This document shows positions 5,271 through 14,095 of a stretch of 29,330 nt of DNA, piece after piece. Numbering within the stretch: position 1 is the first letter of the stretch; every line of letters starts with the position of its first letter. Source of the stretch: Desulfobulbaceae bacterium. Its GTDB lineage: Bacteria; Desulfobacterota; Desulfobulbia; Desulfobulbales; Desulfurivibrionaceae. A model generated the notes under the pieces. The model did no database searches and was not told the origin of the DNA. It saw only the letters and a list, made by a program, of their open reading frames with translations. The translations under genes were made by a program, and so were the position numbers. The stretch spans positions 1-29,330 of the forward strand of contig DOZO01000064.1 of the NCBI GenBank assembly GCA_003517965.1, read 5' to 3'.

Positions 5271-7661
5271 TCACCCTTTTTTCAATGCCTGCCTGCCAAT
5301 AACAGCCTGCCCCAAGGAAATGCAGGCATCATTGCAAGGCAACTCTTTATGGAGCAGGACCTGAAATCCAATTCGCCCCAGAGAGGCAACCAGCCCCTCC
5401 AGAAGCAACCGGTTCTGAAAAACACCGCCACTCAAGACCACGGTGTTGATTTTTTCCCGACGACGCGCCTCTTCGGCCACCTGGGTAAAGGCCGCAACCA
5501 GCCAGGCATGAAACCTTCGACTAATCTCGCTTTGCGTCATGCCGCTCTGCAAGGCTTCGGTCACCGACCGGATCAAGGAACGCACCGAGATTTTCAACAT
5601 GCACCCTTCGGGCATAAGTTTTGTTTGCACCCTGAAGGGCATAAAATCCGGCAAGCTGCTCAACTCAGCTATGCACCCTCCGGGTATAAGTTTCGTACGA
5701 GCAGGCAAGCTGCTCAACTCAGCTATAGCATCTTCTTCATAAACCTCGAAGGGAAATAGCTCCTTGCCAAGCCCTCCCGCAATCTGCATCAACTCAATGG
5801 CCGCCTGGGCCTCATACTGGATGATCTGCCTGCCCCCGCTCATGGCAGCCACCGCGTCAAAGAGTCGGCCGCAACTGCTGGTCAGAGGAGAATTCACCCC
5901 TTTTTGCACCATGGCCAGAATCGGCCCGCACTCATGAGCCGCCATAAAGGGCAGGTCGGGCAGATCCATGCCAAAAGCGGCATGGAGATAACTCAGAGCC
6001 GTCCGCCAGGGTGCCTGAACCGCGGCATCGCCGCCCGGCAGAGGCAAGGATTCCAGGGCGGCAAACCGCTGATAGCCACGGGCATCCCCCAAGAGAACCT
6101 CACCACCCCAGATGGTCTGATCCGGCCCGTACCCTGCCCCATCGAGGATAATGCCGATGGCCGGGCCAGTCTGCCGGTTCTCGGCCAGACAGGCGACCAG
6201 ATGGGCATGGTGGTGCTGCACAGCCAGGGTTGGCACCTTCTGCTCTGCGGCCCAGCGGCTTGAGAGATACTGAGGATGCAGATCATGAGCGACCAGGACC
6301 GGACTAATTTCAAAAAGTGCAGCCAACTGGCCAAGGCTTTGCTGAAAGACCCGGTAGGCCTCCAGATTTTTCAAATCCCCAATATGCTGGCTGCAAAAGG
6401 CCTGATGTTCTTTAAGCAGACAGACAGTGTTCTTAAGTTCCGCCCCCACTCCAAGAACCATCGCCCCTGTCTCCGTCAGCCCGATGGGCTTTGGGGCAAA
6501 ACCTCGGCTGCGCCTAATCTGACGGATCATTCCGGCCTGAAGAGCGACCAGCGAATCATCGCAGGGCAGATTAATGCCCCGATCATGCACGAGAAAACAG
6601 TCGGCGATCCCGAGCAGACGTTGAACCGCCTCATCGTTATCAATACAGATCGGCTCTTCGCTAAGATTAGCGCTGGTCATAACCAGGGCCTGTGCCGACT
6701 CCTGAAAAAGAAGGTAATGGAGCGGGGCATAGGGCAGTATAAGGCCGAACTGATCATATCCCGGCGCGACCTCTGCCGCCAGGCCATGCCCCTCTTTTTT
6801 GCCGGCCAGAACAATAGGCCGCTCTTGACTTGTGAGAGCTTGTTCTTCCAAGGCCTCTAACCGACACACCTTTCGGGCCGCTGCCAGATCAGGCACCATC
6901 ACCGCCAGAGGCTTGGCCGCCCGCCCTTTTCTCTGGCGCAGACGCGCTATGGCCTTGGCATTGGCCGCGTCCACCGCCAGATGAAAACCGCCCACCCCCT
7001 TGACCGCCACGATCTCACCCGCCGCCAACCGCCGGGCCACCTCTTTGGGCACCTCATCACGCTCAGCCACCTGCCGACCATCCGCCCCAAGCAGACTGAG
7101 CCGCGGGCCGCATTCGGGGCAACAGTTGGGCTGGGCATGAAACCGCCGGTTGCCAGGATCATCATATTCCCGTTGACAGGCGGCACACATGACAAAACCA
7201 CGCATGGTCGTATGGGGACGATCGTAGGGGATACGCTGGACAATGGTGTAGCGGGGGCCGCAGTTGGTACAGTTGATAAAGGGATAACGAAACCTTCGGT
7301 CAGCAGGATCAAAAAACTCGGCCAGACAGGCCTCGCACACGGCCACATCGGGGGAGATCAGGGTGGAGATCGGCCCGGAGTTCGCCGTGTGTCGAAGGAT
7401 AAATTCGCCCTCCAGGCGCAGAGGGATTGGCACAGCAACGATCTCGCCGACCTGGGCCAGGGGAGGGGCTTCTTCCCGCAAGGCAACCATTAAATCCTGA
7501 AGCTGGGCAACCGGCCCCTGGGCCTCAATGGCAACCCCCTCCGGGGTATTGGCCACAAAACCGACCAGGTCGCGACCCGAGGCCAACCGGTAAACAAAAG
7601 GCCGGAAACCAACGCCCTGGACAATGCCGCTGACCAATATCTTCCAACGCTCGCTTGGCAT
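5271..7661 (-). CDS. hypF: Carbamoyltransferase HypF
   Basis: HypF makes the thiocarboxamide on HypE from carbamoyl phosphate and ATP, the source of the CN ligands. Domains in order: acylphosphatase (ILVSGIVQGVGFRPFVYRLA, residues 8-27), two zinc-finger units (CEACLAEFF, CTNCGPRYT, CAACQREY, CCPECGP), a YrdC-like domain (KGVGGFHLAVDA onward), and a Kae1-like domain with VQHHHAHLVA at about residue 480 and VLSGGVFQN near the end. I start at ATG 7661 because it overlaps the hypB stop (TAATG); an ATG at 7694 would add 11 atypical residues. The 796-aa length exceeds the roughly 750 of relatives; residues about 646-687 are a tandem repeat insertion in the Kae1-like domain that explains most of the excess. 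The frame stays open. Confidence 0.95.
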   Translation of the reverse strand: MPSERWKILVSGIVQGVGFRPFVYRLASGRDLVGFVANTPEGVAIEAQGPVAQLQDLMVALREEAPPLAQVGEIVAVPIPLRLEGEFILRHTANSGPISTLISPDVAVCEACLAEFFDPADRRFRYPFINCTNCGPRYTIVQRIPYDRPHTTMRGFVMCAACQREYDDPGNRRFHAQPNCCPECGPRLSLLGADGRQVAERDEVPKEVARRLAAGEIVAVKGVGGFHLAVDAANAKAIARLRQRKGRAAKPLAVMVPDLAAARKVCRLEALEEQALTSQERPIVLAGKKEGHGLAAEVAPGYDQFGLILPYAPLHYLLFQESAQALVMTSANLSEEPICIDNDEAVQRLLGIADCFLVHDRGINLPCDDSLVALQAGMIRQIRRSRGFAPKPIGLTETGAMVLGVGAELKNTVCLLKEHQAFCSQHIGDLKNLEAYRVFQQSLGQLAALFEISPVLVAHDLHPQYLSSRWAAEQKVPTLAVQHHHAHLVACLAENRQTGPAIGIILDGAGYGPDQTIWGGEVLLGDARGYQRFAALESLPLPGGDAAVQAPWRTALSYLHAAFGMDLPDLPFMAAHECGPILAMVQKGVNSPLTSSCGRLFDAVAAMSGGRQIIQYEAQAAIELMQIAGGLGKELFPFEVYEEDAIAELSSLPARTKLIPGGCIAELSSLPDFMPFRVQTKLMPEGCMLKISVRSLIRSVTEALQSGMTQSEISRRFHAWLVAAFTQVAEEARRREKINTVVLSGGVFQNRLLLEGLVASLGRIGFQVLLHKELPCNDACISLGQAVIGRQALKKG
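5599..5724. repeat. Two tandem copies of a repeat inserted in frame within hypF
   Basis: Copy A (5599-5670, 72 bp) and copy B (5671-5724, 54 bp) each begin ATGCACCCT and end GGCAAGCTGCTCAACTCAGC(T). Copy A is 18 bp longer and has an inner GCACCCT...GGGCATAA duplication. Both lengths and their difference are multiples of three, so hypF stays in frame. Read as protein on the minus strand the units start AELSSLP and end TKL-(I/M)-P-(G/E)-G-C. No further copy was seen in the window. Confidence 0.8.
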
Positions 7662-8416
7662 TAAATGATTTGCCGCCGCAGCCAGTCCAACCAAGCAGAC
7701 ATGCCCTCGCCGGTCCTGGCGGAGATCTCAAAAAATTCCAGCTGGTGATTCACCCGCAGGGCATATTCCCGGCAGCGGGCAACATCAAAATCCACATGGG
7801 GAAGCAGGTCGATTTTATTGATCAGACAAAGACTGGCCGCGGCAAACATGGCCGGATACTTGAGAGGCTTGTCCTCTCCCTCAGTGACGCTGATGATCAC
7901 CACCTTGGCCGCTTCGCCCAGATCAAACATGGCCGGACAGACCAGATTGCCGACATTTTCGATAAAGAGCAGGGATTTCTCTGCCAGCTCCATCTGGTGC
8001 AGAGCCTTATGCACCATGTCCGCGTCAAGATGGCAACCAGCCCCGGTATTCACCTGGACAACAGGCGCCCCGGCAGTCTCGATCCGTTCGGCATCAAGCA
8101 TGGTCTGCTGATCCCCTTCGATAACCGCCATGGGGATCTCACCTCGAAGTGCCAGAATAGTCCGTTCCAGAATCGTGGTCTTGCCCGAGCCAGGCGAGCT
8201 GACCAGATTGAGGGCCACGATCCGCCTTGCCTCAAAAAACTCCCGATTATGCGCGGCAATCCCATCATTTTTTCCGAGCACTGCCTCCCGCACCTCGATC
8301 AAGCGACCTTTGCGTGCATGATGGTGATCTGCCGAGCCAGAGCCGGACATGGGCTGGCCCGGCTTTCTAATGGTTACGCTGTTATCTGGCTGACTACAGC
8401 CGCAGGAATCACACAT
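7661..8416 (-). CDS. hypB: Hydrogenase nickel-insertion GTPase HypB
   Basis: A 251-aa SIMIBI GTPase. The N-terminus MCDSCGCSQ carries the high-affinity nickel CxxCGC motif (C2, C5, C7), and DHHHARKG provides a short His patch. P-loop SSPGSGKT is at 73-80; GAGCHLDADMVHKAL contains the G-domain metal Cys, followed by ENVGNLVCP and the base-specificity motif NKID. It drives GTP-dependent Ni delivery to the large subunit with HypA. It starts eight bases after the hypA stop and overlaps hypF by one base. Only a modest His cluster is present, not the long His tail seen in nickel-storing HypB. Confidence 0.97.
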   Translation of the reverse strand: MCDSCGCSQPDNSVTIRKPGQPMSGSGSADHHHARKGRLIEVREAVLGKNDGIAAHNREFFEARRIVALNLVSSPGSGKTTILERTILALRGEIPMAVIEGDQQTMLDAERIETAGAPVVQVNTGAGCHLDADMVHKALHQMELAEKSLLFIENVGNLVCPAMFDLGEAAKVVIISVTEGEDKPLKYPAMFAAASLCLINKIDLLPHVDFDVARCREYALRVNHQLEFFEISARTGEGMSAWLDWLRRQII

Positions 8417-8424
8417 GATTTCAC

Positions 8425-8772
8425 CTATTCTTCGTCAACAATTAAGGACAAAACCTTCAATTCCCTGCCCTGCACAATCTCCACTGCATAACCGTCACAT
8501 TGTGGGCATTGCCCAAGCAAGGAATCCACAATAAAGGAATGGCCACAGGCCAGGCAGTTTCCACGACCTTCAATCTCACGAATCTCAAGAAACGCCCCTT
8601 CTGCCAGGGTATTGCGGGCGGCGGCCTCAAAACAGAATACCAACGCCTCAACCATCACCCCAGACAGCTTGCCCGCCTCCAGTTCGACCGAGGTAATCCT
8701 CTGCCCTCCAGCGGCCTGCGCCTTTGCCGAAACAAGCTCAACAATATTGATGGCCAGCGACATTTCATGCAT
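8425..8772 (-). CDS. hypA: Hydrogenase nickel metallochaperone HypA
   Basis: A 115-aa HypA from MHEMSLAINIVELV; His2 is the nickel ligand, so the ATG at 8772 is chosen over one five codons upstream. Zinc ligands are C73-x-x-C76 and C89-x-x-C92 (CLACGHSF, CPQCDGY). It passes Ni to HypB and docks the complex on the large subunit. The start lies inside the end of the protease gene (eight-base overlap), which supports translational coupling. Length and motifs are standard. Confidence 0.95.
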   Translation of the reverse strand: MHEMSLAINIVELVSAKAQAAGGQRITSVELEAGKLSGVMVEALVFCFEAAARNTLAEGAFLEIREIEGRGNCLACGHSFIVDSLLGQCPQCDGYAVEIVQGRELKVLSLIVDEE

Positions 8773-9265
8773 TACTTGTAACTGCATAGGAATCGTAATT
8801 CAGAGTCAGCTTAGTCAATTCCTCGAAAACAAGCTCTTGCACCCTCGGAATCACGGCGAGGAGTTCATCGCTTAGTTCCATGGACCATGAGGATACATCT
8901 TTAGGTTGCACCCCGATAATAACAGTCTTTGGTTTCGACCCGGTCAGCGCCGCCATATGGAGAACGTCAACAAGGCTGATCTGGTGCAGCGATGCCTGCG
9001 GGGCAACCGGAAATTTCATCTCATCAGGAGAAAAACGAAAGAGTGCGCCAGGGGTGTCACCCGCTTCGACGACATCAATGACAATAAGGTGGTCGATTTC
9101 GTGCAGCAGGGGAATCAGTTGATGACTCACTGTACCGGCTTCCAGCAGCGTCACGTTATCTGGCAAAACCGTGTCTTTCAGGGAGTTGACAAGATGAACA
9201 CCGAAACCGTCGTCTTTGAGCAGCAGATTGCCCACCCCGAGGATAAGAATTTTCCGGGGAGGCAT
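8765..9265 (-). CDS. Hydrogenase maturation protease (HyaD/HybD family)
   Basis: A 166-aa endopeptidase that removes the C-terminal tail of the large subunit after Ni insertion. It starts MPPRKILILGVGNLLLKDDG; the expected Ni-sensing ligands are D18, D64 (VIDVVEAG) and H94 (SLHQIS). I use the ATG at 9265 because GGGGAGG lies seven bases upstream; an ATG at 9301 overlaps the cytochrome stop (ATGA) but lacks a ribosome site and would add 12 residues before the family start. Its substrate is presumably the adjacent large subunit, cut after H515. It overlaps hypA by eight bases. Confidence 0.95.
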   Translation of the reverse strand: MPPRKILILGVGNLLLKDDGFGVHLVNSLKDTVLPDNVTLLEAGTVSHQLIPLLHEIDHLIVIDVVEAGDTPGALFRFSPDEMKFPVAPQASLHQISLVDVLHMAALTGSKPKTVIIGVQPKDVSSWSMELSDELLAVIPRVQELVFEELTKLTLNYDSYAVTSNA

Positions 9266-9297
9266 GGCAGCGCCTCCCCGGATCTGTTCAGTTGAGA

Positions 9298-9945
9298 TCA
9301 TTTAGAAAACTTTTTAAGCTTATAGCCGGTCAATATGGAGGTCAGCGTCTTGTCCTTGTTCACCATCGTGGTCATGATGCTCATGTAAACGTGGATCAAG
9401 ACAAACACGATAAAGAACCACATAGACAGGATATGCACGAGTCGGGTAGCAGATTCACCACCAAGAAGCGCTGTTACCCACAAAAAACTGTCAGGGGCCT
9501 GGATAAATCCGAAGATGTTTCCCTGATAAAGCGCCCCCCCGGTAAAAGCGGCAACGACAATCACTGCGGCAACGCAAAGGTATATCAAGGCCTGCAGCGG
9601 ATCATACTTCCGGTAATCCTTGTGCGAACCTTTAATAAAAAGGTGATAACCAAGGCTATCCGGGATATTTTTTATATTCCTGATGATCCCAAAATCCTTC
9701 CAGTCCGCGTCAAAGGTCGAGCGAAATGCCATATAGACCCTGACCACCAACCCTAAAATCAACACATAGGCAGCAACAAAATGCAAGAACCGCATCCAGG
9801 ACATGAGCAAGCACTCAAGCCCACCAGCGATAAAGGGCCAATGGATATAAAAACCCGTAAAGGTGAGCACGGCTATGGCGATCACCCTGGTCCAGTGTTC
9901 GATAATGTAGCCGAGGCTCCATGTTTTCGTCAGTTTTTGTGCCAT
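9298..9945 (-). CDS. [NiFe]-hydrogenase cytochrome b subunit
   Basis: A 215-aa membrane protein of the HyaC/HupC type. Four hydrophobic helices are visible (about residues 21-40, 52-72, 118-138, 170-192). Candidate haem b ligands are H17 (EHW), H55, H171 and H185, the usual two pairs. It anchors the periplasmic dimer and passes electrons from H2 to the quinone pool. GGGAGG immediately after the large-subunit stop and just before the ATG gives strong coupling; the gap is 11 bases. The C-terminus ends in a basic stretch (GYKLKKFSK) on the cytoplasmic side. Confidence 0.93.
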   Translation of the reverse strand: MAQKLTKTWSLGYIIEHWTRVIAIAVLTFTGFYIHWPFIAGGLECLLMSWMRFLHFVAAYVLILGLVVRVYMAFRSTFDADWKDFGIIRNIKNIPDSLGYHLFIKGSHKDYRKYDPLQALIYLCVAAVIVVAAFTGGALYQGNIFGFIQAPDSFLWVTALLGGESATRLVHILSMWFFIVFVLIHVYMSIMTTMVNKDKTLTSILTGYKLKKFSK

Positions 9946-9956
9946 GGCGTCCTCCC

Positions 9957-11549
9957 TTACGAGACCTTGAAGTCCATAATGCGGTTGGATTCAGGATGAA
10001 TCACATGCACCGTACAGGCGAGACACGGGTCAAAGGAATGCACCACGCGCATGACCTCCAGCGGCTTTTCCGCGTCGGCGACCTCCGTCCCGATAAGCGC
10101 TTCTTCGATTGGTCCGCGCACCCCGTTATCGTCGCGCGGACAAACATTCCAGGTCGTGGGCACCACGCACTGATAATTTTTTATCTTCTTGTCCTCCACA
10201 TCAATCCAGTGCCCCAAAGCGCCGCGCGGCGCTTCCCAAAGCCCAATCCCCTGTGCTTTATCGGGTATCTGGTAATCGGCATACACCGCTGTATTTCCCT
10301 TTTTGATGTTTTCAATAAGATCCATGCCCCACTGATACATGGAATCCGCCACCATCTTGCATTCCAGCGCCCGGGCGGCAATCCTGCCGATGATCCCGAA
10401 AAGCACCTGTGGCTGTCCAGGATGGCCGATCTTGGCAAGGGTGTCATCGATCAGTTTTTTGGCCGTGGGCTGGCCGGATGCGTAGGCCACAACCATGCGC
10501 GCCAGGGCGCCAACCTCCATGGGCTTACCCTGAAGACGTGGCGCTTTGGCCCAGGTGTATTTTTTGTCCGGATCATATTCAGTGTATTCAGGGTCAGTCA
10601 CCCCAACGGCCGGGTTGAGCGGTTTTGAGTCCTTGTACCAGCTGTGGCCCGTATACTCCAGCACATCAACCGCTCTGGCCTCATGCACCGTCGGAAAATC
10701 GGCGGCGAAGATCGCGCCACGGGGCAACAGCCGTTTTTTTGGATCAAAGGAGGCATCCTCGAACACTCCCCAGGAAAGGAAATTTGCCGGGCCCTTGCCA
10801 ACGCCTGCCGCATCAAGATAGAACGGGGCAATGGCCATCAGGTCGGCAATAAACACATTATCAATCCAGTCCTGAAGCTCCTTGACCCTGAAGAGATAGT
10901 TTTTCAGGTCGTCCACCGTCGGCACATGGGTGACACCTCCCGGAGGGCTGGTCATGGTCATCGGCATTCTGCCGCCGAAAAGCGCGCTTACCTGGGCCGC
11001 CTTTGCCTGCATCTCAAGCGCTTCAAGGTAATGGGCCACGGCAATAAGATTCACCTCCGGCGGCAGCTTATAGGCCGGATGGCCCCAATAGGCGTTGGCG
11101 AACGGCCCGAGCTGGCCGGAATCGACAAAGGATTTCAGTTTGGCCTGCACCTTTTTCAAGGATGCTTCCGCAGGTTGCGCCGAAAGAGCCGAAACCACAT
11201 CAACGTAATCAAGGGCGTTCAGGTGATAGAACCAGAGGATATGGGAGTGAACGAACTGGGCGCCTTCGATGATATTGCGAATGATCCGGCCATTAGCGGG
11301 CACCTTTATCTTGAAAGCGTCGTCCATGCTCATGGAAGACGCGTGACCGTGAGAGGTCGGGCAGACGCCGCAGATCCGCTGGGTAATATGGCAAGCGTCT
11401 CGAGGGTCCCTGCCCTTCAAGATGATCTCGAATCCCCGAAACAGGGTTCCGGTTGTCCAGGCATCCTTGACCTTGCCATCTTCGATCTCGACATCGATCC
11501 TGAGGTGTCCTTCAATCCTGGTAAAGGGGTCTATGGTTATCCTGGCCAT
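9957..11549 (-). CDS. [NiFe]-hydrogenase large subunit, group 1 uptake type
   Basis: A 530-aa catalytic subunit. The N-terminal Ni-binding motif is RICGVCPTSHG (C60, C63) and the C-terminal one is DPCLACTVH (C509, C512, H515), followed by a 15-residue tail to be removed by the protease. Both carry Cys, so it is a NiFe and not a NiFeSe enzyme. TRIEGHLRIDVEIEDG and TLFRGFE are typical of group 1. It has no signal peptide and would be co-exported with the Tat-signal small subunit. It starts in a TAATG overlap with the small-subunit stop. Substrate is H2, oxidised in the periplasm. Subgroup cannot be fixed by eye. Confidence 0.97.
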   Translation of the reverse strand: MARITIDPFTRIEGHLRIDVEIEDGKVKDAWTTGTLFRGFEIILKGRDPRDACHITQRICGVCPTSHGHASSMSMDDAFKIKVPANGRIIRNIIEGAQFVHSHILWFYHLNALDYVDVVSALSAQPAEASLKKVQAKLKSFVDSGQLGPFANAYWGHPAYKLPPEVNLIAVAHYLEALEMQAKAAQVSALFGGRMPMTMTSPPGGVTHVPTVDDLKNYLFRVKELQDWIDNVFIADLMAIAPFYLDAAGVGKGPANFLSWGVFEDASFDPKKRLLPRGAIFAADFPTVHEARAVDVLEYTGHSWYKDSKPLNPAVGVTDPEYTEYDPDKKYTWAKAPRLQGKPMEVGALARMVVAYASGQPTAKKLIDDTLAKIGHPGQPQVLFGIIGRIAARALECKMVADSMYQWGMDLIENIKKGNTAVYADYQIPDKAQGIGLWEAPRGALGHWIDVEDKKIKNYQCVVPTTWNVCPRDDNGVRGPIEEALIGTEVADAEKPLEVMRVVHSFDPCLACTVHVIHPESNRIMDFKVS

Positions 11550-12658
11550 TATTTTTCACCTCCGTCTTTATCCTTGATTCGACCTGACACCCCAGTGGCA
11601 ACTGCATGCAGCGCGATGCCTGCCGCCGTTGCCGCCGCCGCGATTGCGCCAATCTTGTCCGCCCCAGCCTCAACCCCGTCCATGCCAGGAATCTTGACGC
11701 CGGGGAGGCGCTCATAAAACCCGGCAAATTTATCGGTCCAACCGGGTTCGGCGCAGCCGATACAGGGGCCGCCAGCCTTGACGCACCAGCTGGTCCTGTC
11801 GTTGTACTGGATCTTCGGACAGGCAGACCAGGTCATGGGCCCCTTGCAGCCCATTTTATACAGACAATAATTGAGCGACTCCTCCTTGGAACCGAATACT
11901 TCCACAAACCTGCCGGCATCAAAGTGCGCCCGGCGTTCGCAATTATCGTGGATTGTCTGGCCGTAGAACATCTTCGGCCTGCCGAAATGGTCGAGATCGG
12001 GAATCTTGCCAAGGAGCAGGAAATTTACCACCACCCCAACAAGATACTCAGGATTGACAGGGCAGAGATCCAGGTTAACAAGCGGTTTACTGATTCCCAG
12101 CCTTTTAAGCGCCTCCGCGGTTCCAATGATCTGGGAAGGATTGGGCTTGGCCGCTGGCACCCCACCGGTGGTGGCGCAGCTACCAATGGCCAGGATCGCT
12201 ATAGCCGGCCCGGCATTTTCCTTGAACACCTCAAGCATTTCCTTGTTGCCGATCATGCCGTGACCTTTTTTGGTCGGGATGCCGCCCTCAACGATCAGGA
12301 TGTAGCCCCCCTCCTGCCGGGATTTGACCAGAATCTCCTCAGCCTGCTTACCTGCGGCAGCCATAATCGTCTCGTTATAGTCAACGCTTAGAATATCAAG
12401 GATTACCTGGGCCGGGCTCGGGTAGGTTGCCTTGATAAAGGCCTCCGTGCAGCCTGAATCAGAAGCGAAATTGAGCCACACCACCGGTTGCCGTTTTGTG
12501 GCGTTTTCGATTGCCGCAGCGATTTTTGGCGCAAATGATTCAGAAAAGCCAAGCAGAATAGCAGTTGCCCCACAGTACTTCAAAAAATCTCTTCGTTTAA
12601 TCCCACGAAACTCTAACGCATCAAGAAACTGCTTACTAACCTCATCTTTATTTGCCAT
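11549..12658 (-). CDS. [NiFe]-hydrogenase small subunit with Tat signal and altered cluster ligands
   Basis: A 369-aa electron-transfer subunit. The twin-arginine signal is KRRDFLKYCG (21-30) with a hydrophobic core to about 50; the C-terminus has a membrane helix (IGAIAAAATAAGIALHAVATGV). Proximal-cluster region: the usual C-T-G-C is D67-S-G-C70, leaving C70, C161 and C199, with Asp67 in the place of the first Cys. Distal cluster: H237, C240, C265, C271. Medial region: C280, C299 and C302 plus C292 where many enzymes have Pro, so a [4Fe-4S] medial cluster is predicted. An AAGGAGG site eight bases before ATG 12658 marks a well-expressed first gene of the operon. The ligand changes look deliberate, since the rest is well conserved. 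Confidence 0.97.
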   Translation of the reverse strand: MANKDEVSKQFLDALEFRGIKRRDFLKYCGATAILLGFSESFAPKIAAAIENATKRQPVVWLNFASDSGCTEAFIKATYPSPAQVILDILSVDYNETIMAAAGKQAEEILVKSRQEGGYILIVEGGIPTKKGHGMIGNKEMLEVFKENAGPAIAILAIGSCATTGGVPAAKPNPSQIIGTAEALKRLGISKPLVNLDLCPVNPEYLVGVVVNFLLLGKIPDLDHFGRPKMFYGQTIHDNCERRAHFDAGRFVEVFGSKEESLNYCLYKMGCKGPMTWSACPKIQYNDRTSWCVKAGGPCIGCAEPGWTDKFAGFYERLPGVKIPGMDGVEAGADKIGAIAAAATAAGIALHAVATGVSGRIKDKDGGEK

Positions 12659-12782
12659 AATTGATCCTCCTTTCCTTTATTCAGTAGTGGAATAACGATA
12701 GAGTATGATGAGTATTATTTCTTATTACGCAGGAACAGTTCCGAAGTTATCCTTATTTACCGTCCCCAACTTCAATATTTAC

Positions 12783-12812
12783 ATAATCTTTTATTATGCG
12801 TCCAGAGGTCAA
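12783..12812 (-). promoter_or_regulatory. Possible sigma70 promoter of the hydrogenase operon
   Basis: Reading the minus strand, TTGACC (12812-12807), an 18-base spacer and GATTAT (12788-12783), about 125 bases before the small-subunit ATG. It lies in the 229-base divergent gap 12659-12887. No clear sigma54 box was seen. The long leader would leave room for regulation. Confidence 0.35.
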
Positions 12813-12887
12813 GAATTTTCTCGTTGGCCACCCTGATTCTTTGCGGTATGGTGCCGCAAACAAAACACAACCAGGACTGCCCAAACC

Positions 12888-14027
12888 ATGCCGCATAACA
12901 CCGACCTTGATCCGGCCAGCATTATCCAGCATGTGTATGTGGAGGATGACTGCCGGAATCTGCCACTTACCAAAAATATCCTTGCCAATCTTCCAGGACG
13001 AGAGGTACGGATTATTCCGCCCCGGCTTGGGCCGGACCTTTCCGCTGCCATTTCCGGGCCGCAAAACCTCAGCCACGGAAAAAGGCATCTTGTCCTCTGC
13101 AAAAACCGGGGCCGTTTTTTGAAGCCCTGCCCCGCAACCAGAGAATACCGCTGTTGCGACTACCAGGTTCTCAATGTCGGGATGAACTGTCCCATGGACT
13201 GCGTGTATTGTATCCTGCAGGCCTATCTCAACAACCCCTGGCTTTCCTTTTTTGTCAACACCGATGATCTGCTGGCCGAACTCACCACGACCTTTAGCGA
13301 GACACCGCAGACCTTTCGCCGCATCGGCACCGGCGAATTTACCGACAGTATGGCCCTGGACCGAGTCACGGGCTTAAGCCGCATCCTCATTGAATTCTTC
13401 AAAGATATCCCCAACGCGGTGCTTGAGCTGAAATCAAAAGCGGTTGTTCTTGACAACCTGAAGCACAGCGAACATGGCGGCCGCACCATCATGGCCTGGT
13501 CGCTCAACAGCACAGAAATCATGGCCAGAGAAGAGCTGCGCACCGCCAGTCTGGATCAACGTCTGGCCGCGGCCGCCCAATGCGCCGCCTGGGGCTACAA
13601 ACTGGCCTTTCATTTTGATCCGCTCATCTATCATCCCGGCTGGGAAAAAGGTTATCAGGAGACAATTGACCGGCTCTTTGCCACAGTTCCGGCAGCAAGC
13701 ATTGTCTGGATCAGCATGGGAGCACTGCGTTTTCTCCCCGCCCTTAAAAATATTGCCAGCAGACGATTCCCCAGATCACGTTTTTTTCATGAAGAGTTTG
13801 TCCTGGGGCTGGACAACAAATTCCGCTACTTCCGGCCGCTGCGCACCAAGATGTACCAGCACATGGCCCACCATCTTTCCCGTTACCTTGACCCGGACAC
13901 CTGCCTCTATCTTTGCATGGAAAGCGATGAAATCTGGCGGGATATTTTTGGCTTCACCCCGGAAGAGAGAGGAGGATTGTCAGCCATGCTCGATCTGGCT
14001 GCCAGGACAAGATGCGGCCAGCCCTGA
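12888..14027 (+). CDS. Radical SAM protein of the spore photoproduct lyase (SplB) family
   Basis: A 379-aa protein with the cluster motif CPMDCVYC (C101, C105, C108) preceded by KPCPATREYRCCDYQVLN and followed by ILQAYLNNPW, the SPL-family pattern. TGEFTDSMALD and LKSKAVVLDNL match the SAM-binding half, and HFDPLIYHPGW is also typical. SplB reverses the spore photoproduct in UV-damaged thymines in spore formers; in a presumed non-sporulating bacterium it may repair a related lesion or do something else. Start ATG 12888 has only a weak AGGA upstream. It is convergent with recD, so it sits beside a DNA-repair operon. Substrate is uncertain. Confidence 0.88.
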   Translation: MPHNTDLDPASIIQHVYVEDDCRNLPLTKNILANLPGREVRIIPPRLGPDLSAAISGPQNLSHGKRHLVLCKNRGRFLKPCPATREYRCCDYQVLNVGMNCPMDCVYCILQAYLNNPWLSFFVNTDDLLAELTTTFSETPQTFRRIGTGEFTDSMALDRVTGLSRILIEFFKDIPNAVLELKSKAVVLDNLKHSEHGGRTIMAWSLNSTEIMAREELRTASLDQRLAAAAQCAAWGYKLAFHFDPLIYHPGWEKGYQETIDRLFATVPAASIVWISMGALRFLPALKNIASRRFPRSRFFHEEFVLGLDNKFRYFRPLRTKMYQHMAHHLSRYLDPDTCLYLCMESDEIWRDIFGFTPEERGGLSAMLDLAARTRCGQP

Positions 14028-14095
14028 ACACGAGATCATCATTACGGCTTAGAAAATCCCCCTTTTACCGCATGCCGGGCGTCCAACAAGCCAAT

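Noticed and set aside
5265..5759. Plus-strand 164-aa ORF rich in AQLSY and HP repeats
   Set aside because: Shadow of hypF; the repeats come from the inserted repeat units read in antisense.
14028..14095. Terminator between the SplB-like gene and recD
   Set aside because: No stem with a T-run is visible in the 68-base convergent gap.
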